Below, in pieces: positions 8,311 to 17,581 of a stretch of DNA of 64,000 bases. The translations under genes and the position numbers were made by a program. The stretch is from JACCYJ01 sp038198775 (GTDB lineage: Bacteria; Actinomycetota; Actinomycetes; Propionibacteriales; Nocardioidaceae), in assembly GCA_038198775.1 (NCBI GenBank), contig JBBPZV010000001.1, positions 62,001-126,000 of the forward strand, read 5' to 3'. Numbering within the stretch: position 1 is the first letter of the stretch; each line of letters begins with the position of its first letter. The notes under the pieces were generated by a model that was given only the letters and a program-made list of their open reading frames with translations, ran no database searches and was not told where the DNA came from.

Positions 8311-8376
8311 GGGAAGTCACGGATGGTCGGGCGGGAACTCACGGATGGTTGGGCGGGAACTCACGGATGGTCGAGG
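8311..8376. repeat. Array of three 22-bp tandem repeats
   Basis: Three units (8311-8332, 8333-8354, 8355-8376) share the core TCACGGATGGT; the full core is close to AAGTCACGGATGGTCGG. There are no spacers. The third unit overlaps the last codons and the stop of the convergent oligopeptidase gene. A second three-unit array of the same sequence and period sits at 20253-20318. Confidence 0.9.
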
Positions 8377-10487
8377 TGGGGGAGGAGCCAGGCGTAGATC
8401 TCGGCCTCGTAGCGCAGGTGGGCGAAGCGCCCGGACGGCCCGGTGTGCGCCCCCTCGCCGACCTCGCAGCGGAACAGGCACCTCGGCGCCCACTCGGGGT
8501 CACCGGCCCGAAGTGCGGCGACCCACTTCGCCGGCTCCCACACCATCACCCGGGGGTCGTGCACCGCACCCGTGACCAGCAGGTCGGGCCGCTCACCTGC
8601 GGGCGGCAGGTTGTCGTAGGGCGAGTACGCCAGCATCGCGGCGAAGTCCTCCCGCCGTCGGGGGTCGCCCCACTCGTCCCACTCGCCGGCCGTCAGCGGG
8701 ACCGACGAGTCCAGCATCGTGGTGACGACATCGACGAACGGCACCTCGGCCACCACCGCCCGCCACCGACCTGGGCGCTGTGAGAAGACGGCGGCCTGCA
8801 GCAGGCCGCCCGCCGACAGCCCGCGGGTGACGATCCGGTCCGGGTCCACCAGTTCGCCGGCGATCGCGTCGGCAACCGCCAGGTGGTCGGTGAACGTGTG
8901 CTGCTTGGACCGCAGGCGGCCGTCCAGCCACCAGCGGCGGCCGCCCTCGCCGCCGCCACGCACGTGGGCGTGGACGAACACCACACCCCGGTCGAGCAGG
9001 CTCGGCAGCGCCGGGTCGAACTCCGGCTCGAAGCTGTACTCGTAGGCACCGTAGCCGTACATCAGCGCCGGCGCGGAACCGTCCAGCGCCACGTCGTCGC
9101 GGCGCACCACGGTCACCGGCACGGCGACGCCGTCGGTCGAGGGCACCGAGATCCGCTCACTGCGATAGCGGTCCGGGTCGTAGCCGGGGACCGGCTGGAC
9201 GTGCCGCAGGCGGCGACCGCCGCTGGCCAGGTCGACGTCGTACCACGCCGGCGGCCGGGTGTAGCTCTGCTCCACCACCGTCACCGAGGTGACACCGAAC
9301 AGCTCGTTGCGGCCCAGGGCGATCGTCCCCGCTGGCAGCGAGCAGGCGATGTCCACCGGCTCGGCACCTGCGTCGGCACGCAACGGCAGCGCCCGCAACA
9401 ACGGCGCGCCGTCGCGGCGGAGCCGGAGCACGAGGTGGTCGGCGAAGCCGTCGACGCGTTCCAGCCGCTCGTCTCGCCGCTCCGGGACCAGCTCGCTCCA
9501 CGAGTCCCGGCCGGGGGAGCGCAGTGGCGCCGTCATCAGCCGGAACTCCGTCGCACCGTCGTTGGTGACGATCGCGACCACGTCGCCGTCGGCGGACCGG
9601 GCGTGCTCGCAGTGGTACTCCACGCCGGGGCGCCGCGGCTCCACGCACCGCGGCGGCGCCGTCGGGTCGTGCGCGTCGACCAGCCACACCTCGCTGGTGT
9701 CCCGGCTCTGCGCCCAGACCACGATGACGTCACCGGACCGGCAGCCGCGGACGCTGACCTCGAACCGCTCGTCGGGTTCGGTGAGGACGCAGGTGTCGTC
9801 GGCGACGGGCGTTCCGAGGTCGTGCCGCCACACCTGGAACGGTCGCTGGGCCTGGTCGGAAACGGTGTAGAAGAAGCTTCCCGAGTCGGCGCTCCAGGCT
9901 CCGCCGTACGAGCTGCGAGGGATCGTGTCCGGCAGCTCCGCGCCGGCGTCGAGGTCGCGGAACCGCAGCTCGAACACCTCCTGGCCGGTGGTGTCCACCG
10001 AGTACGCCAGCAGCCGCTCGTCCGGGCTCGGCTGGCACAGCCCCAGGTCGACGTAGCGAGACCCGGCGGCCAGCACCGCAGGATCGAGGAGCAGCTGGCC
10101 GGCCGCGGAATCCGCGGTCCCCGCGGCAGAAGCGACGGATTCCGTCGTGTGGTGCGGCACCCGATGGTGTAGATCGCGTATCAGTTGGGGGTACTCACTT
10201 CCCTCCGGCGTCCGGGTGTAGTAGGAAAACTGTTCAAGCCGCCAACTGACCGACGACTCAGTTGACGGCAGCCGGGAGACCATCTCCTGGTACACATCCT
10301 CAGCGAGAGGGCGCAGATGGGCGGTCGCAGCGTCGTAGTAAGCGCGCTCGGCGGCCAGGTGATCCAGCACCTGCGGGTCTGCGGTCTTCCGCAGCCATGC
10401 GAAGTCGTCGACCCGGTCCACTCCGTGCAGCGACCGGGTGTAGGGCCTCGCCTCGGGTCGCGGGGGACGCAGCTCGTCAGTCGGCAC
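8361..10487 (-). CDS. Oligopeptidase B-like serine peptidase (family S9A)
   Basis: This roughly 708-residue cytosolic peptidase should hydrolyse short peptides, probably after basic residues. The N-terminal part is the S9 beta-propeller (about 70-400), followed by an alpha/beta-hydrolase domain. Catalytic residues visible are Ser in RGLSAGG (about 557), Asp in GAVHDPRV (about 643) and His in EGAHTG (about 680). The GTG at 10487 has a -10-like TAGGTT (minus strand, 10500-10495) seven bases upstream, suggesting a leaderless start. The TTG at 10496 would lie inside that hexamer. It is divergent from a peptide-type ABC importer, a functionally sensible neighbour. Its last five codons and stop fall inside a 22-bp repeat unit. 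Confidence 0.9.
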   Translation of the reverse strand: MPTDELRPPRPEARPYTRSLHGVDRVDDFAWLRKTADPQVLDHLAAERAYYDAATAHLRPLAEDVYQEMVSRLPSTESSVSWRLEQFSYYTRTPEGSEYPQLIRDLHHRVPHHTTESVASAAGTADSAAGQLLLDPAVLAAGSRYVDLGLCQPSPDERLLAYSVDTTGQEVFELRFRDLDAGAELPDTIPRSSYGGAWSADSGSFFYTVSDQAQRPFQVWRHDLGTPVADDTCVLTEPDERFEVSVRGCRSGDVIVVWAQSRDTSEVWLVDAHDPTAPPRCVEPRRPGVEYHCEHARSADGDVVAIVTNDGATEFRLMTAPLRSPGRDSWSELVPERRDERLERVDGFADHLVLRLRRDGAPLLRALPLRADAGAEPVDIACSLPAGTIALGRNELFGVTSVTVVEQSYTRPPAWYDVDLASGGRRLRHVQPVPGYDPDRYRSERISVPSTDGVAVPVTVVRRDDVALDGSAPALMYGYGAYEYSFEPEFDPALPSLLDRGVVFVHAHVRGGGEGGRRWWLDGRLRSKQHTFTDHLAVADAIAGELVDPDRIVTRGLSAGGLLQAAVFSQRPGRWRAVVAEVPFVDVVTTMLDSSVPLTAGEWDEWGDPRRREDFAAMLAYSPYDNLPPAGERPDLLVTGAVHDPRVMVWEPAKWVAALRAGDPEWAPRCLFRCEVGEGAHTGPSGRFAHLRYEAEIYAWLLPHLDHP

Positions 10488-10543
10488 GGTCGGCAACCTA
10501 CTGGGGCCGGCACGTCAAGCAAACCTCCGAAGGAGTTCTCCCG

Positions 10544-12406
10544 ATGAGCACCTCCCGCCTCACCCGATGCGTCACCTGGTGCAGCAGCCTGGCCCTTGCG
10601 ACCGCGGCCGCCGCGCTGGGAGCGGTCACCGCCAGCCCAGCGGCCAACGGCGGGCAGTCCGCCCCCGTCGTCTTCCACGTGGGCATCGGCAACGAGGCGG
10701 ACTCGTTCAACCCGTTCCTCGGGATCGAGGCGGAGTCGTACGAGATGTGGGCGCTGATGTACGACCAGATGATCACCTACTCGATGAAGGACATGTCACC
10801 GCAGCCGGGCCTCGCCAGCTCCTGGGACACTTCGAACAACGGCCTGACGTGGACGTTCCACATCCGCAGCGGCGTGAAGTGGTCGGACGGGCAGCCGCTG
10901 ACGGCTGCGGACATCGCCTACACCTACAACCGCATCCTCGACGGCGGTCCGGAGGCGGCGACCTGGGGCAGCTACCTGAAGTCGGTGACGAAGATCACCG
11001 CACCCGACCCCGAGACGGTGCTGCTGACGCTGTCCAAGCCCAACGCCGTGTTGCCGCTGTTGCCGATGCCGATCATTCCCGAGCACATCTGGAAGAACAT
11101 CGACGAGGACAAGGTCAAGAGCTACCCCAACGAGCCGCAGAACGGCCAGCCGGTCGTCGGCTCCGGACCCTTCCGCCTGGTGCAGGGCACCGCCGGTGGG
11201 TCCAGCTACCGGTTCGTGGTCAACCCCGACTACTGGCAGGGCCGCCCCAACTTCGACGAGGTCGACTTCACCGTGTTCAAGAACGGCGACACGTTGGTGC
11301 AGGCGCTGGAGAAGGGGGAGATCGACTTCGCCGAAGGGCTGAGCCCGCTGGACAAACGAGCCCTCGACGGCCGATCCGGGATCACCGCGATCCTCGGCGA
11401 CTCGCCGGGCTTCGACGAGATCGCCTTCAACACCGGCGCGGCGGACCCCAAGACCGGCAAGCCGATCGGTGACGGCAACCCGGCGTTGCAGGACCCGAAG
11501 TTCCGCTACGCGCTCGGCTTCGCCATCAACAACGACCAGATCGTCTCCAAGGTCTACCAGGGCGGGGGGTCAGCGGGCGACACGATCGTGCCGCCGTCGT
11601 ACTCGCAGTACCACTGGACTCCGCCGTCGGACGTGGCCTTCAGCTACGACCCGCAACGGGCCGGGCAGCTGCTCGAGCAGGCCGGCTACAAGATGGGCTC
11701 CAACGGCCTGCGCACGATGCCGGACGGGTCCCCGATCGGCACGCTGCGGCTGATGGCCCGGGGCGAGTCGCCCACGTCCGTCGGAACCATGCAGTACTTC
11801 AAGGAGTGGCTCAACAACATCGGCATCAACGCCGAGGTGCAGACGATGGAGAGCGGCAAGCTGACCAACGTGATCCTCGACGGCAACTTCGACGCCTTCC
11901 AGTGGGGGTGGTACGTCGAACCCGATCCCGACTCGATGCTCAGCTACATGACCTGTGGCCAGCGCGGCAACTGGTCGGACTCGTGGTACTGCAACCCGGC
12001 CTACGACAAGCTCTACACCGCCCAGCACTCGGAGATGGACCAGGCGACCCGCGAGGACATGGTCAAGCAGATGCAACAGATGCTGTTCATGGATGCGCCT
12101 TACCTGGTCACCACCTACGGCGGCAACGTCGAGGCCTACCGCAGCGACCGGTTCACCTGCTTCACCCCGCAGCCCAACCCAGGGGGCGTGCTGCTCTTCC
12201 AGTACGGCGCGTACAACTACGTGCACGCCGCGCCCGTCGGGTCCGGGGTCTGCAGCAGCGCGGACGCAACGGCGGCGTCGGCGTCGAGCTCGAGCGGCAT
12301 CTCCATGGTCGCGTGGGTCGTTGGGGCCGTCGTGGTGGTGGCCGTGCTCGCCGGGGCACTGGTGCTCGCCCTCCGGCGTCGGGCCACCGCGGGCCAGCGC
12401 GCCTGA
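10544..12406 (+). CDS. Peptide-type ABC importer, substrate-binding protein (SBP_bac_5)
   Basis: This 620-residue family-5 solute-binding protein captures peptides or similar amino compounds outside the cell. The N-terminus has a signal segment (about 10-30) but no lipobox cysteine. The body carries family features such as GLASSWDTSNNGLTWTFHIR. The C-terminus ends in a Ser/Ala linker, a transmembrane segment (about 585-608) and ALRRR, so it is probably anchored at the C-terminus. That is unusual, because most actinobacterial relatives are lipoproteins. AAGGAG lies ten bases before the ATG. It leads a five-gene operon with two permeases and two ATPases. The ligand cannot be read from sequence; the downstream demethylation genes hint at N-methylated compounds. 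Confidence 0.9.
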   Translation: MSTSRLTRCVTWCSSLALATAAAALGAVTASPAANGGQSAPVVFHVGIGNEADSFNPFLGIEAESYEMWALMYDQMITYSMKDMSPQPGLASSWDTSNNGLTWTFHIRSGVKWSDGQPLTAADIAYTYNRILDGGPEAATWGSYLKSVTKITAPDPETVLLTLSKPNAVLPLLPMPIIPEHIWKNIDEDKVKSYPNEPQNGQPVVGSGPFRLVQGTAGGSSYRFVVNPDYWQGRPNFDEVDFTVFKNGDTLVQALEKGEIDFAEGLSPLDKRALDGRSGITAILGDSPGFDEIAFNTGAADPKTGKPIGDGNPALQDPKFRYALGFAINNDQIVSKVYQGGGSAGDTIVPPSYSQYHWTPPSDVAFSYDPQRAGQLLEQAGYKMGSNGLRTMPDGSPIGTLRLMARGESPTSVGTMQYFKEWLNNIGINAEVQTMESGKLTNVILDGNFDAFQWGWYVEPDPDSMLSYMTCGQRGNWSDSWYCNPAYDKLYTAQHSEMDQATREDMVKQMQQMLFMDAPYLVTTYGGNVEAYRSDRFTCFTPQPNPGGVLLFQYGAYNYVHAAPVGSGVCSSADATAASASSSSGISMVAWVVGAVVVVAVLAGALVLALRRRATAGQRA

Positions 12407-12407
12407 G

Positions 12408-13454
12408 GTGAGCGTACGAACGGAGGTCGCCGAGGTCACTGCGGCCGTCCAGCCGACCGAGCGACGCCGGCGCGGCGGCCGCGGCCGCTACGTGCTGTCC
12501 AAGGTCGCCGGCTCGGTCGGCGCGTTGTTCTTCATGCTGGTGTTCAACTTCTTCTTGTTCCGGGTGCTGCCCGGGGACCCGGTCCGCACGCTGGGACGCA
12601 ACCGGCTGGTCAGCGACAAGCAGGTCGCCGAGCTGCGCCAGACGCTGGGTCTGGACCAGTCGCTGCCTCGACAGTTCGTGACCTATCTGGAGAACACGTT
12701 CACCGGCCAGTTCGGGTTGTCCTTTCGCTACCGGCAGCCGGTCAGCGGCCTGATCCTCGACCGGTTGGGGCCCACGCTGGTCCTCGTCGGCACGGCCACG
12801 GTGCTGTCGACGGTGATCGGCATCTACGTGGGAATGGTCAGCGCCTGGAACCGGGGCCGCCCGGTCGACAACGTCTCCACCTGGAGCGGGCTGGTCCTCT
12901 ACTCGATGCCCGAGTGGTGGCTCGGGCTGCTGCTGCTGGCGGTGTTCGCCGTCGGCTTGGGGCCTGTACCCGGGCTCTTCCCCGTCAACGGGCTGATCAC
13001 CACCGGCGTCGACATGTGGTCGGTGGCCGGGCTGCTCGACATGGCCTGGCACCTGACGCTGCCGGTGATCACGCTGACGCTGGCGTACGTCGCCGAGTAC
13101 TCGCTGATCATGCGCAGCTCGCTGCTGGACGAGATGGGCGAGGACTACCTGCTCACCGCGCGGGCGAAGGGGCTGCGTGACATCCATGTGCGGCGCCGGC
13201 ACGCCGCCCGGAACGCGCTGCTGCCGACGACCACGCTGGTGGCGCTCAACCTCGGGTTCGTGGTCTCCGGCGCGATCACGATCGAGACCGTGTTCTCGAT
13301 CCCCGGCCTTGGCCTGCTGACCACCGAGGCTCTGTCGGTGCCCGACTACCCGCTGCTGCAGGGCACGTTCTTGTTCTTCTCCGCCGCGGTGATCGTCGCC
13401 AACCTGGCCGCCAACCTGCTGTACGGGCTGCTCGACCCGCGGGTCCGGACGTGA
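12408..13454 (+). CDS. ABC importer permease (DppB-like)
   Basis: This 348-residue inner-membrane permease belongs to the binding-protein-dependent transport family. It has six predicted membrane segments. The N-terminal extension of about 35 residues is basic (ERRRRGGRGR). The ATPase-docking EAA loop lies in DYLLTARAKGLRDIHVRRRHAARNALLP. FNFFLFRVLPGDPVR near residue 50 is typical of DppB/OppB. The GTG start lies one base after the binding-protein stop. It overlaps the next permease by four bases, as expected for subunits made in fixed ratio. Confidence 0.9.
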   Translation: MSVRTEVAEVTAAVQPTERRRRGGRGRYVLSKVAGSVGALFFMLVFNFFLFRVLPGDPVRTLGRNRLVSDKQVAELRQTLGLDQSLPRQFVTYLENTFTGQFGLSFRYRQPVSGLILDRLGPTLVLVGTATVLSTVIGIYVGMVSAWNRGRPVDNVSTWSGLVLYSMPEWWLGLLLLAVFAVGLGPVPGLFPVNGLITTGVDMWSVAGLLDMAWHLTLPVITLTLAYVAEYSLIMRSSLLDEMGEDYLLTARAKGLRDIHVRRRHAARNALLPTTTLVALNLGFVVSGAITIETVFSIPGLGLLTTEALSVPDYPLLQGTFLFFSAAVIVANLAANLLYGLLDPRVRT

Positions 13455-14359
13455 CCACCGCACCCGTCCTCACCGCGAGACAGGTCTCCTGGAGGCGGCG
13501 CCGCGCCTCCGCGGCACGGACCTGGGAGCAGTTCCGCCACCGGCCGTCGGGGGTCGTCGGCCTGGGCATCCTCGTGGTCTTCGCGTTCGTCGCGGTCGCC
13601 GCCCCGCTGCTGGCGAACTCCAGCGGCCTGGAGGTGACCAAGGCGACCGGGGGCATCCTCGAGTCGCCGTCGACGAGCTACTGGCTCGGCACCGACGAGA
13701 ACGGGAGGTCGGTGCTGACGCTGCTGATCTGGGGCTCCCGGGTCTCGCTGTTCGTCGGCCTGCTGGCGACCGCGATCTCCATGGGAATCGGCACCTTGGT
13801 CGGGCTGGCCTCCGGCCACTTCCGCGGGTTCCTCGGCGCGGCGCTGTTCCGGGTCACCGAGTGGTTTCTGGTCATCCCGTTCCTGCCGCTGGCCATCGTG
13901 CTGGCCAGCGTGCTGGGCCGTTCGCTGCTGAACATCTCGCTGGTCATCGGCATCACCAGCTGGCCGGGCACCGCGATGCTGATCCGGGCCCAGACCCTGT
14001 CCATCGAGAACCGGCCCTACCTGGAGCGAGCCAAGGTGCTGGGGTCCGGTCACTGGCGCCAGATGAGCCGCCACGTGCTCCCCAACGTGATGCCGATGGT
14101 GTTCGCGAACACCACCCTGACCGTCGCCATCGCGATCTTGTCCGAGACCACGCTGTCCTTCCTCGGGCTCGGCGACCCGCTGCGGGTGTCGTGGGGGACG
14201 ATGCTGGACGCTGCCTTCAGCACCGGCGCCATCACCACCGGGGCCTGGTGGTACATCGTGCCGCCGGGCGTGTGCGTGATCCTGGTCGTGCTGGCCTTCA
14301 CGCTGGTGGGCCAGGCGCTGGAGGAGATCTTCAACCCCCGGCTGCGGGAGCGCTCGTGA
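13451..14359 (+). CDS. ABC importer permease (DppC-like)
   Basis: This 302-residue second permease pairs with the DppB-like subunit to form the channel. It has the OppC/DppC N-terminal segment, then a DppC-like periplasmic stretch (SYWLGTDENGRSVLTLLIWGSR). The EAA loop is NRPYLERAKVLGSGHWRQMSRHVLPN, followed by the usual ETTLSFLGLGDP near residue 235. The GTG overlaps the upstream stop (GTGA) and the ATPase gene overlaps its own stop in the same way. Confidence 0.9.
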   Translation: MTTAPVLTARQVSWRRRRASAARTWEQFRHRPSGVVGLGILVVFAFVAVAAPLLANSSGLEVTKATGGILESPSTSYWLGTDENGRSVLTLLIWGSRVSLFVGLLATAISMGIGTLVGLASGHFRGFLGAALFRVTEWFLVIPFLPLAIVLASVLGRSLLNISLVIGITSWPGTAMLIRAQTLSIENRPYLERAKVLGSGHWRQMSRHVLPNVMPMVFANTTLTVAIAILSETTLSFLGLGDPLRVSWGTMLDAAFSTGAITTGAWWYIVPPGVCVILVVLAFTLVGQALEEIFNPRLRERS

Positions 14360-15360
14360 CCCCGCTGCTGGAGATGCGCGACGTGCACGTCACCTACGCC
14401 ACCGCCGCCGGCCCGCTGCCCGCCGTCCGCGGGGTCAACCTGAGCCTCGAACCGGGGGAGAGCCTCGGTGTCGCGGGGGAGTCGGGCTGCGGCAAGTCGT
14501 CGCTGGCGGCGACCGTGCTGCGGTTGCAGCCACCGAACGCCACCGTCCGCGGATCGGTACTGGTCACCGGCAAGGACGTGCAGACGGTGGACTGGGGGCA
14601 GCTGCGTGCGTTGCGCTGGGGCGAGGCCGCGATGGTCTTCCAGGGATCCCTGCACTCGCTGAACCCCGTGCAACGGGTGGGCGACCAGATCACCGAGCCG
14701 ATCCGGCTGCACGACGGCTCGGTCAGCCCCGCCCGCGCCAGCGAGCGCGTCGGTCAGCTGCTGGAGCAGGTGGGGTTGCCGGCCGCGTCGGCACGCACGT
14801 ACCCGCACCAGCTCTCCGGTGGGCAGCGACAGCGGGTGATGATCGCGATGGCACTGGCCTGCCGGCCACGGCTGATCCTGGCCGACGAGCCCACCACCGC
14901 GCTGGACGTGATGGTGCAGGCGCAGGTGCTGGATGTGCTCACCGGGCTGGTCCGCGGGCTGGAGCTCGGGCTGCTGCTGATCAGCCACGACCTGTCGGTG
15001 CTGGGCACCACCTGCGACCGGGTCTTGGTGATGTACGGCGGGCGGGTCGTCGAGCAGGGCGCGGCGACCGCGGTCTTCGACCACCCTCAACACCCCTACA
15101 CCCGGGCGCTGGCCCGGGCGTTCCCGCGGGTGGGGGACGCGGACGCCCGCTTCTCTCCCGCCGGGTTGGCCGGCGACCCGCCGGATCCGCGCAACCTGCC
15201 GAGCGGCTGCACGTTCCACCCCCGGTGCCCTCGGGCCATCGACGTCTGCTCGACGCACGAACCTCCGGTGCGGTGGCCGGAGCCGGACCGACCGGTCGAG
15301 TGCGTCCGGGTCGAAGGGGCGGAGACGGCGCCGGGGACCGCTGTGGCGGCCGGCCGGTGA
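14356..15360 (+). CDS. ABC importer ATPase (DppD-like)
   Basis: This 334-residue ATPase drives the importer. Walker A is GESGCGKSS (about 40-48), the signature is LSGGQRQRV, Walker B is LILADEPTTALD, and the switch histidine follows in LLISHDLS. The C-terminal oligopeptide/dipeptide region has the cysteine pattern CTFHPRCPRAIDVC, which in this subfamily can bind an iron-sulfur cluster. The start is GTG, overlapping the permease stop by four bases. Confidence 0.9.
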   Translation: MTPLLEMRDVHVTYATAAGPLPAVRGVNLSLEPGESLGVAGESGCGKSSLAATVLRLQPPNATVRGSVLVTGKDVQTVDWGQLRALRWGEAAMVFQGSLHSLNPVQRVGDQITEPIRLHDGSVSPARASERVGQLLEQVGLPAASARTYPHQLSGGQRQRVMIAMALACRPRLILADEPTTALDVMVQAQVLDVLTGLVRGLELGLLLISHDLSVLGTTCDRVLVMYGGRVVEQGAATAVFDHPQHPYTRALARAFPRVGDADARFSPAGLAGDPPDPRNLPSGCTFHPRCPRAIDVCSTHEPPVRWPEPDRPVECVRVEGAETAPGTAVAAGR

Positions 15361-16388
15361 CCCCGGCGACGAAGGCACGGCGCACCGCGCTGCTGAGCAC
15401 CCGCGGCCTGGGCGTCACGTTCGCGTCGCGCGACGGCGCGGCGGCGCGGGCGGTCGACGGGGTGGACCTCGACGTGGGCTCCGGGGAGGTGGTCGCCCTG
15501 GTCGGTGAGTCCGGCTCCGGCAAGACCACGCTGGCCCGGACGCTGCTGGGCCTGGAACGCCCGAGCACGGGCAGCGTCGAGTTCGAGGGTGCGTCGCTGC
15601 AGACCTCGACCAGGGGACTCCGGGCGTACCGGCGGCGGGTCCAGCTGGTGCTGCAGGACCCCACGGGTGCACTCAACCCGCGGCAGACCGTCTACGAGTC
15701 TGTCGCGGAGGGGTTGCGCATCCACAAGCTGGTCGAGCAGGCCCAGCGGGCGGGGGAGCGGGTCGTCGAGACCGACCTGGTGTCGCAGGCGCTGTCGCGG
15801 GCCGGGCTGCGCCCCCCGGGAGGCTTCTTCCTCACCTACCCCCACGAGCTGTCCGGGGGCCAGCGGCAGCGGGTGGTGATCGCGGGTGCCCTGGCGCTGG
15901 AGCCGGAGGTGATCATCGCCGACGAACCGGTGTCCAGCCTGGACGCGTCGATCCGGGGGGAGATCCTGGCGCTGCTGCTGCGCCTGCGCGACGACCTCGG
16001 CCTCACCGTGCTGGTCGTCACCCACGACCTCGGCCTGGCCTGGAACATCGCCGACCGGGTCGCGGTGATGTACCTGGGGCGGATCGTGGAGGTGGGGACG
16101 ACCGAGGAGGTCCTGCTCACCCCGCGCCACCCGTACACCCGTGCCCTGCTCTCGGTGGTGCCGGAGGTCTCGCAGCAGGAGCCGATCGTGCTGGTCGGGG
16201 AGACCCCGGACCCCCGACGCATCCCGGCAGGGTGTCGGTTCCACCCCCGGTGCCCCGCCTACGCCGGCGGCGAGGCGGAAGCGGCCGGGGTCGCCGAGGA
16301 CTGCCGGACCCGTGACCTCCCGGTCCTGGCCGCGACCGGTGACCACCGCGCGGCCTGCTGGCTCACGATGCCGACGCCGAAGCCCTGA
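15357..16388 (+). CDS. ABC importer ATPase (DppF-like)
   Basis: This 343-residue second ATPase forms the heterodimer with the DppD-like subunit. Walker A is GESGSGKTT, the signature LSGGQRQRV, Walker B VIIADEPVSSLD and the switch VVTHDLG. The C-terminal cysteines CRFHPRCP..CRTRDL parallel those of the partner. The GTG overlaps the upstream stop by four bases. The operon ends here; a dyad-containing promoter region and the Rieske oxygenase gene follow after 68 bases on the same strand, so co-regulation is possible but read-through is unproven. Confidence 0.9.
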   Translation: MTPATKARRTALLSTRGLGVTFASRDGAAARAVDGVDLDVGSGEVVALVGESGSGKTTLARTLLGLERPSTGSVEFEGASLQTSTRGLRAYRRRVQLVLQDPTGALNPRQTVYESVAEGLRIHKLVEQAQRAGERVVETDLVSQALSRAGLRPPGGFFLTYPHELSGGQRQRVVIAGALALEPEVIIADEPVSSLDASIRGEILALLLRLRDDLGLTVLVVTHDLGLAWNIADRVAVMYLGRIVEVGTTEEVLLTPRHPYTRALLSVVPEVSQQEPIVLVGETPDPRRIPAGCRFHPRCPAYAGGEAEAAGVAEDCRTRDLPVLAATGDHRAACWLTMPTPKP

Positions 16389-16424
16389 ACTGGGTTCCGC
16401 CGCGCCTCCGGGCATGCCAGGCTG

Positions 16425-16444
16425 TACTGACTCTCGGGTCAGTA
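16425..16444. promoter_or_regulatory. 20-bp palindromic operator before the Rieske oxygenase gene
   Basis: TACTGAC (16425-16431) and GTCAGTA (16438-16444) are perfect complements around a 6-base centre. The right arm runs into the AGGAGG ribosome site, so a bound repressor would block transcription or initiation. The size and symmetry suit a TetR dimer, and a TetR gene lies at the other end of this two-gene unit (18742-19341). Confidence 0.6.
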
Positions 16445-16456
16445 GGAGGTGTTCGC

Positions 16457-17581
16457 GTGGACTTGGAGCCGGCGCTGCCGCGGCACATGTACGTCGACTC
16501 GACGCACTGGGAGACCGAGCGGGAACGGGTGCTGAACAGGTCCTGGCTGTGCGTGGGCCGGCTGGACGGCCTCGGACTCGATGCCGACGAGCGGGTCGCG
16601 GTCGTCGACATCGCCGGTGAGTCCGTGCTGCTGACACGCGATGCTGGCGGCCGGCTGCACGGGGCGTACAACGTGTGCCGTCACCGTGGCGCGCAGCTGG
16701 TGCCGCACCAGCCGGGACAGCCGCCCCCGGCGGTCCGCCCCGCGCGGGCGCTGCGCTGCCCGTACCACTCCTGGACCTACGACCTGGGCGGCGCTCTGCT
16801 CAAGGCTCCCCATGCCGGGGGCATGACCGAGACCGACCGGAGGCGCTTTGCCCTGCACCCGGTTGCGGTCGAGGCGTGGCTCGGCTTCGGCTTCGTCCAT
16901 CTCAGCCCGCCGGCCGCCACCTCGCTGTCCGACGAGCTGGCGGCCGTCGCCGAGCGGCTGCGGCGCTACCCGCTGGCGAGGCTGGTGCGGGGCCACTCGC
17001 TGAGCTACGACGTCAGGGCCAACTACAAGGTGCTTAGCGAGAACTACAACGAGTGCTACCACTGCGGGCCGGTGCACCCCGAGCTGTCCAGGCTGGTCCC
17101 GGCCTTCGCCACCGGCGGTGGTCGGGACCTGGACTGGAACGACGGCATCCCGCACCGAGAAGGCGCCTGGACGTTCACGACGAGCGGCACGTCGACGCGA
17201 GCGCCGTTCCACGACCTCGACGAGGCGGAGCGCACCCGGCACAAGGGGGAGCTGGTGCATCCCAACCTGTTCTTGTCCTGCTCGGCCGACCACGTCGCGG
17301 CATACACGCTGTGGCCGCTGGCGGTCGACCGGACCCGGGTCGTCTGTGACCTGCTGTTCGCTCCGGAGGAGGCGGCGCGGGACGACTTCGATCCCTGCGA
17401 CGCCGCCGGACTCTGGGACCTGGTCAACCGGCAGGACTGGGCCGTCTGCGAGTCGGTCCAGCGGGGGATGAGCTCGCGGGCCTACCGGCAGGGCTGGTTC
17501 GCGCCGATGGAGGACGCGAGCGCCGACATCCGCCGCTGGCTGCTGCCGCGCCTGGGCCAGGAGGACGGCGGCGATGGTTGA
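16457..17581 (+). CDS. Rieske non-heme iron oxygenase, large subunit
   Basis: This 374-residue oxygenase has a Rieske [2Fe-2S] site: CRH at about residue 74 and CPYH at about 102, with one cysteine and one histidine in each half. A mononuclear iron site follows in ENYNECYHCGPVH (about 194-206). Relatives hydroxylate aromatic rings or remove N-methyl groups from betaines and carnitine. The overlap with a sarcosine oxidase-like gene favours N-demethylation, but the substrate is inference. It needs an electron-donating reductase, which is not encoded here. The GTG has AGGAGG eight bases upstream, and a palindrome lies just before that. Confidence 0.88.
   Translation: MDLEPALPRHMYVDSTHWETERERVLNRSWLCVGRLDGLGLDADERVAVVDIAGESVLLTRDAGGRLHGAYNVCRHRGAQLVPHQPGQPPPAVRPARALRCPYHSWTYDLGGALLKAPHAGGMTETDRRRFALHPVAVEAWLGFGFVHLSPPAATSLSDELAAVAERLRRYPLARLVRGHSLSYDVRANYKVLSENYNECYHCGPVHPELSRLVPAFATGGGRDLDWNDGIPHREGAWTFTTSGTSTRAPFHDLDEAERTRHKGELVHPNLFLSCSADHVAAYTLWPLAVDRTRVVCDLLFAPEEAARDDFDPCDAAGLWDLVNRQDWAVCESVQRGMSSRAYRQGWFAPMEDASADIRRWLLPRLGQEDGGDG

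Noticed and set aside
8311..8376. CRISPR array
   Set aside because: The 22-bp units are directly adjacent with no unique spacers, there are only three, and there are no cas genes.
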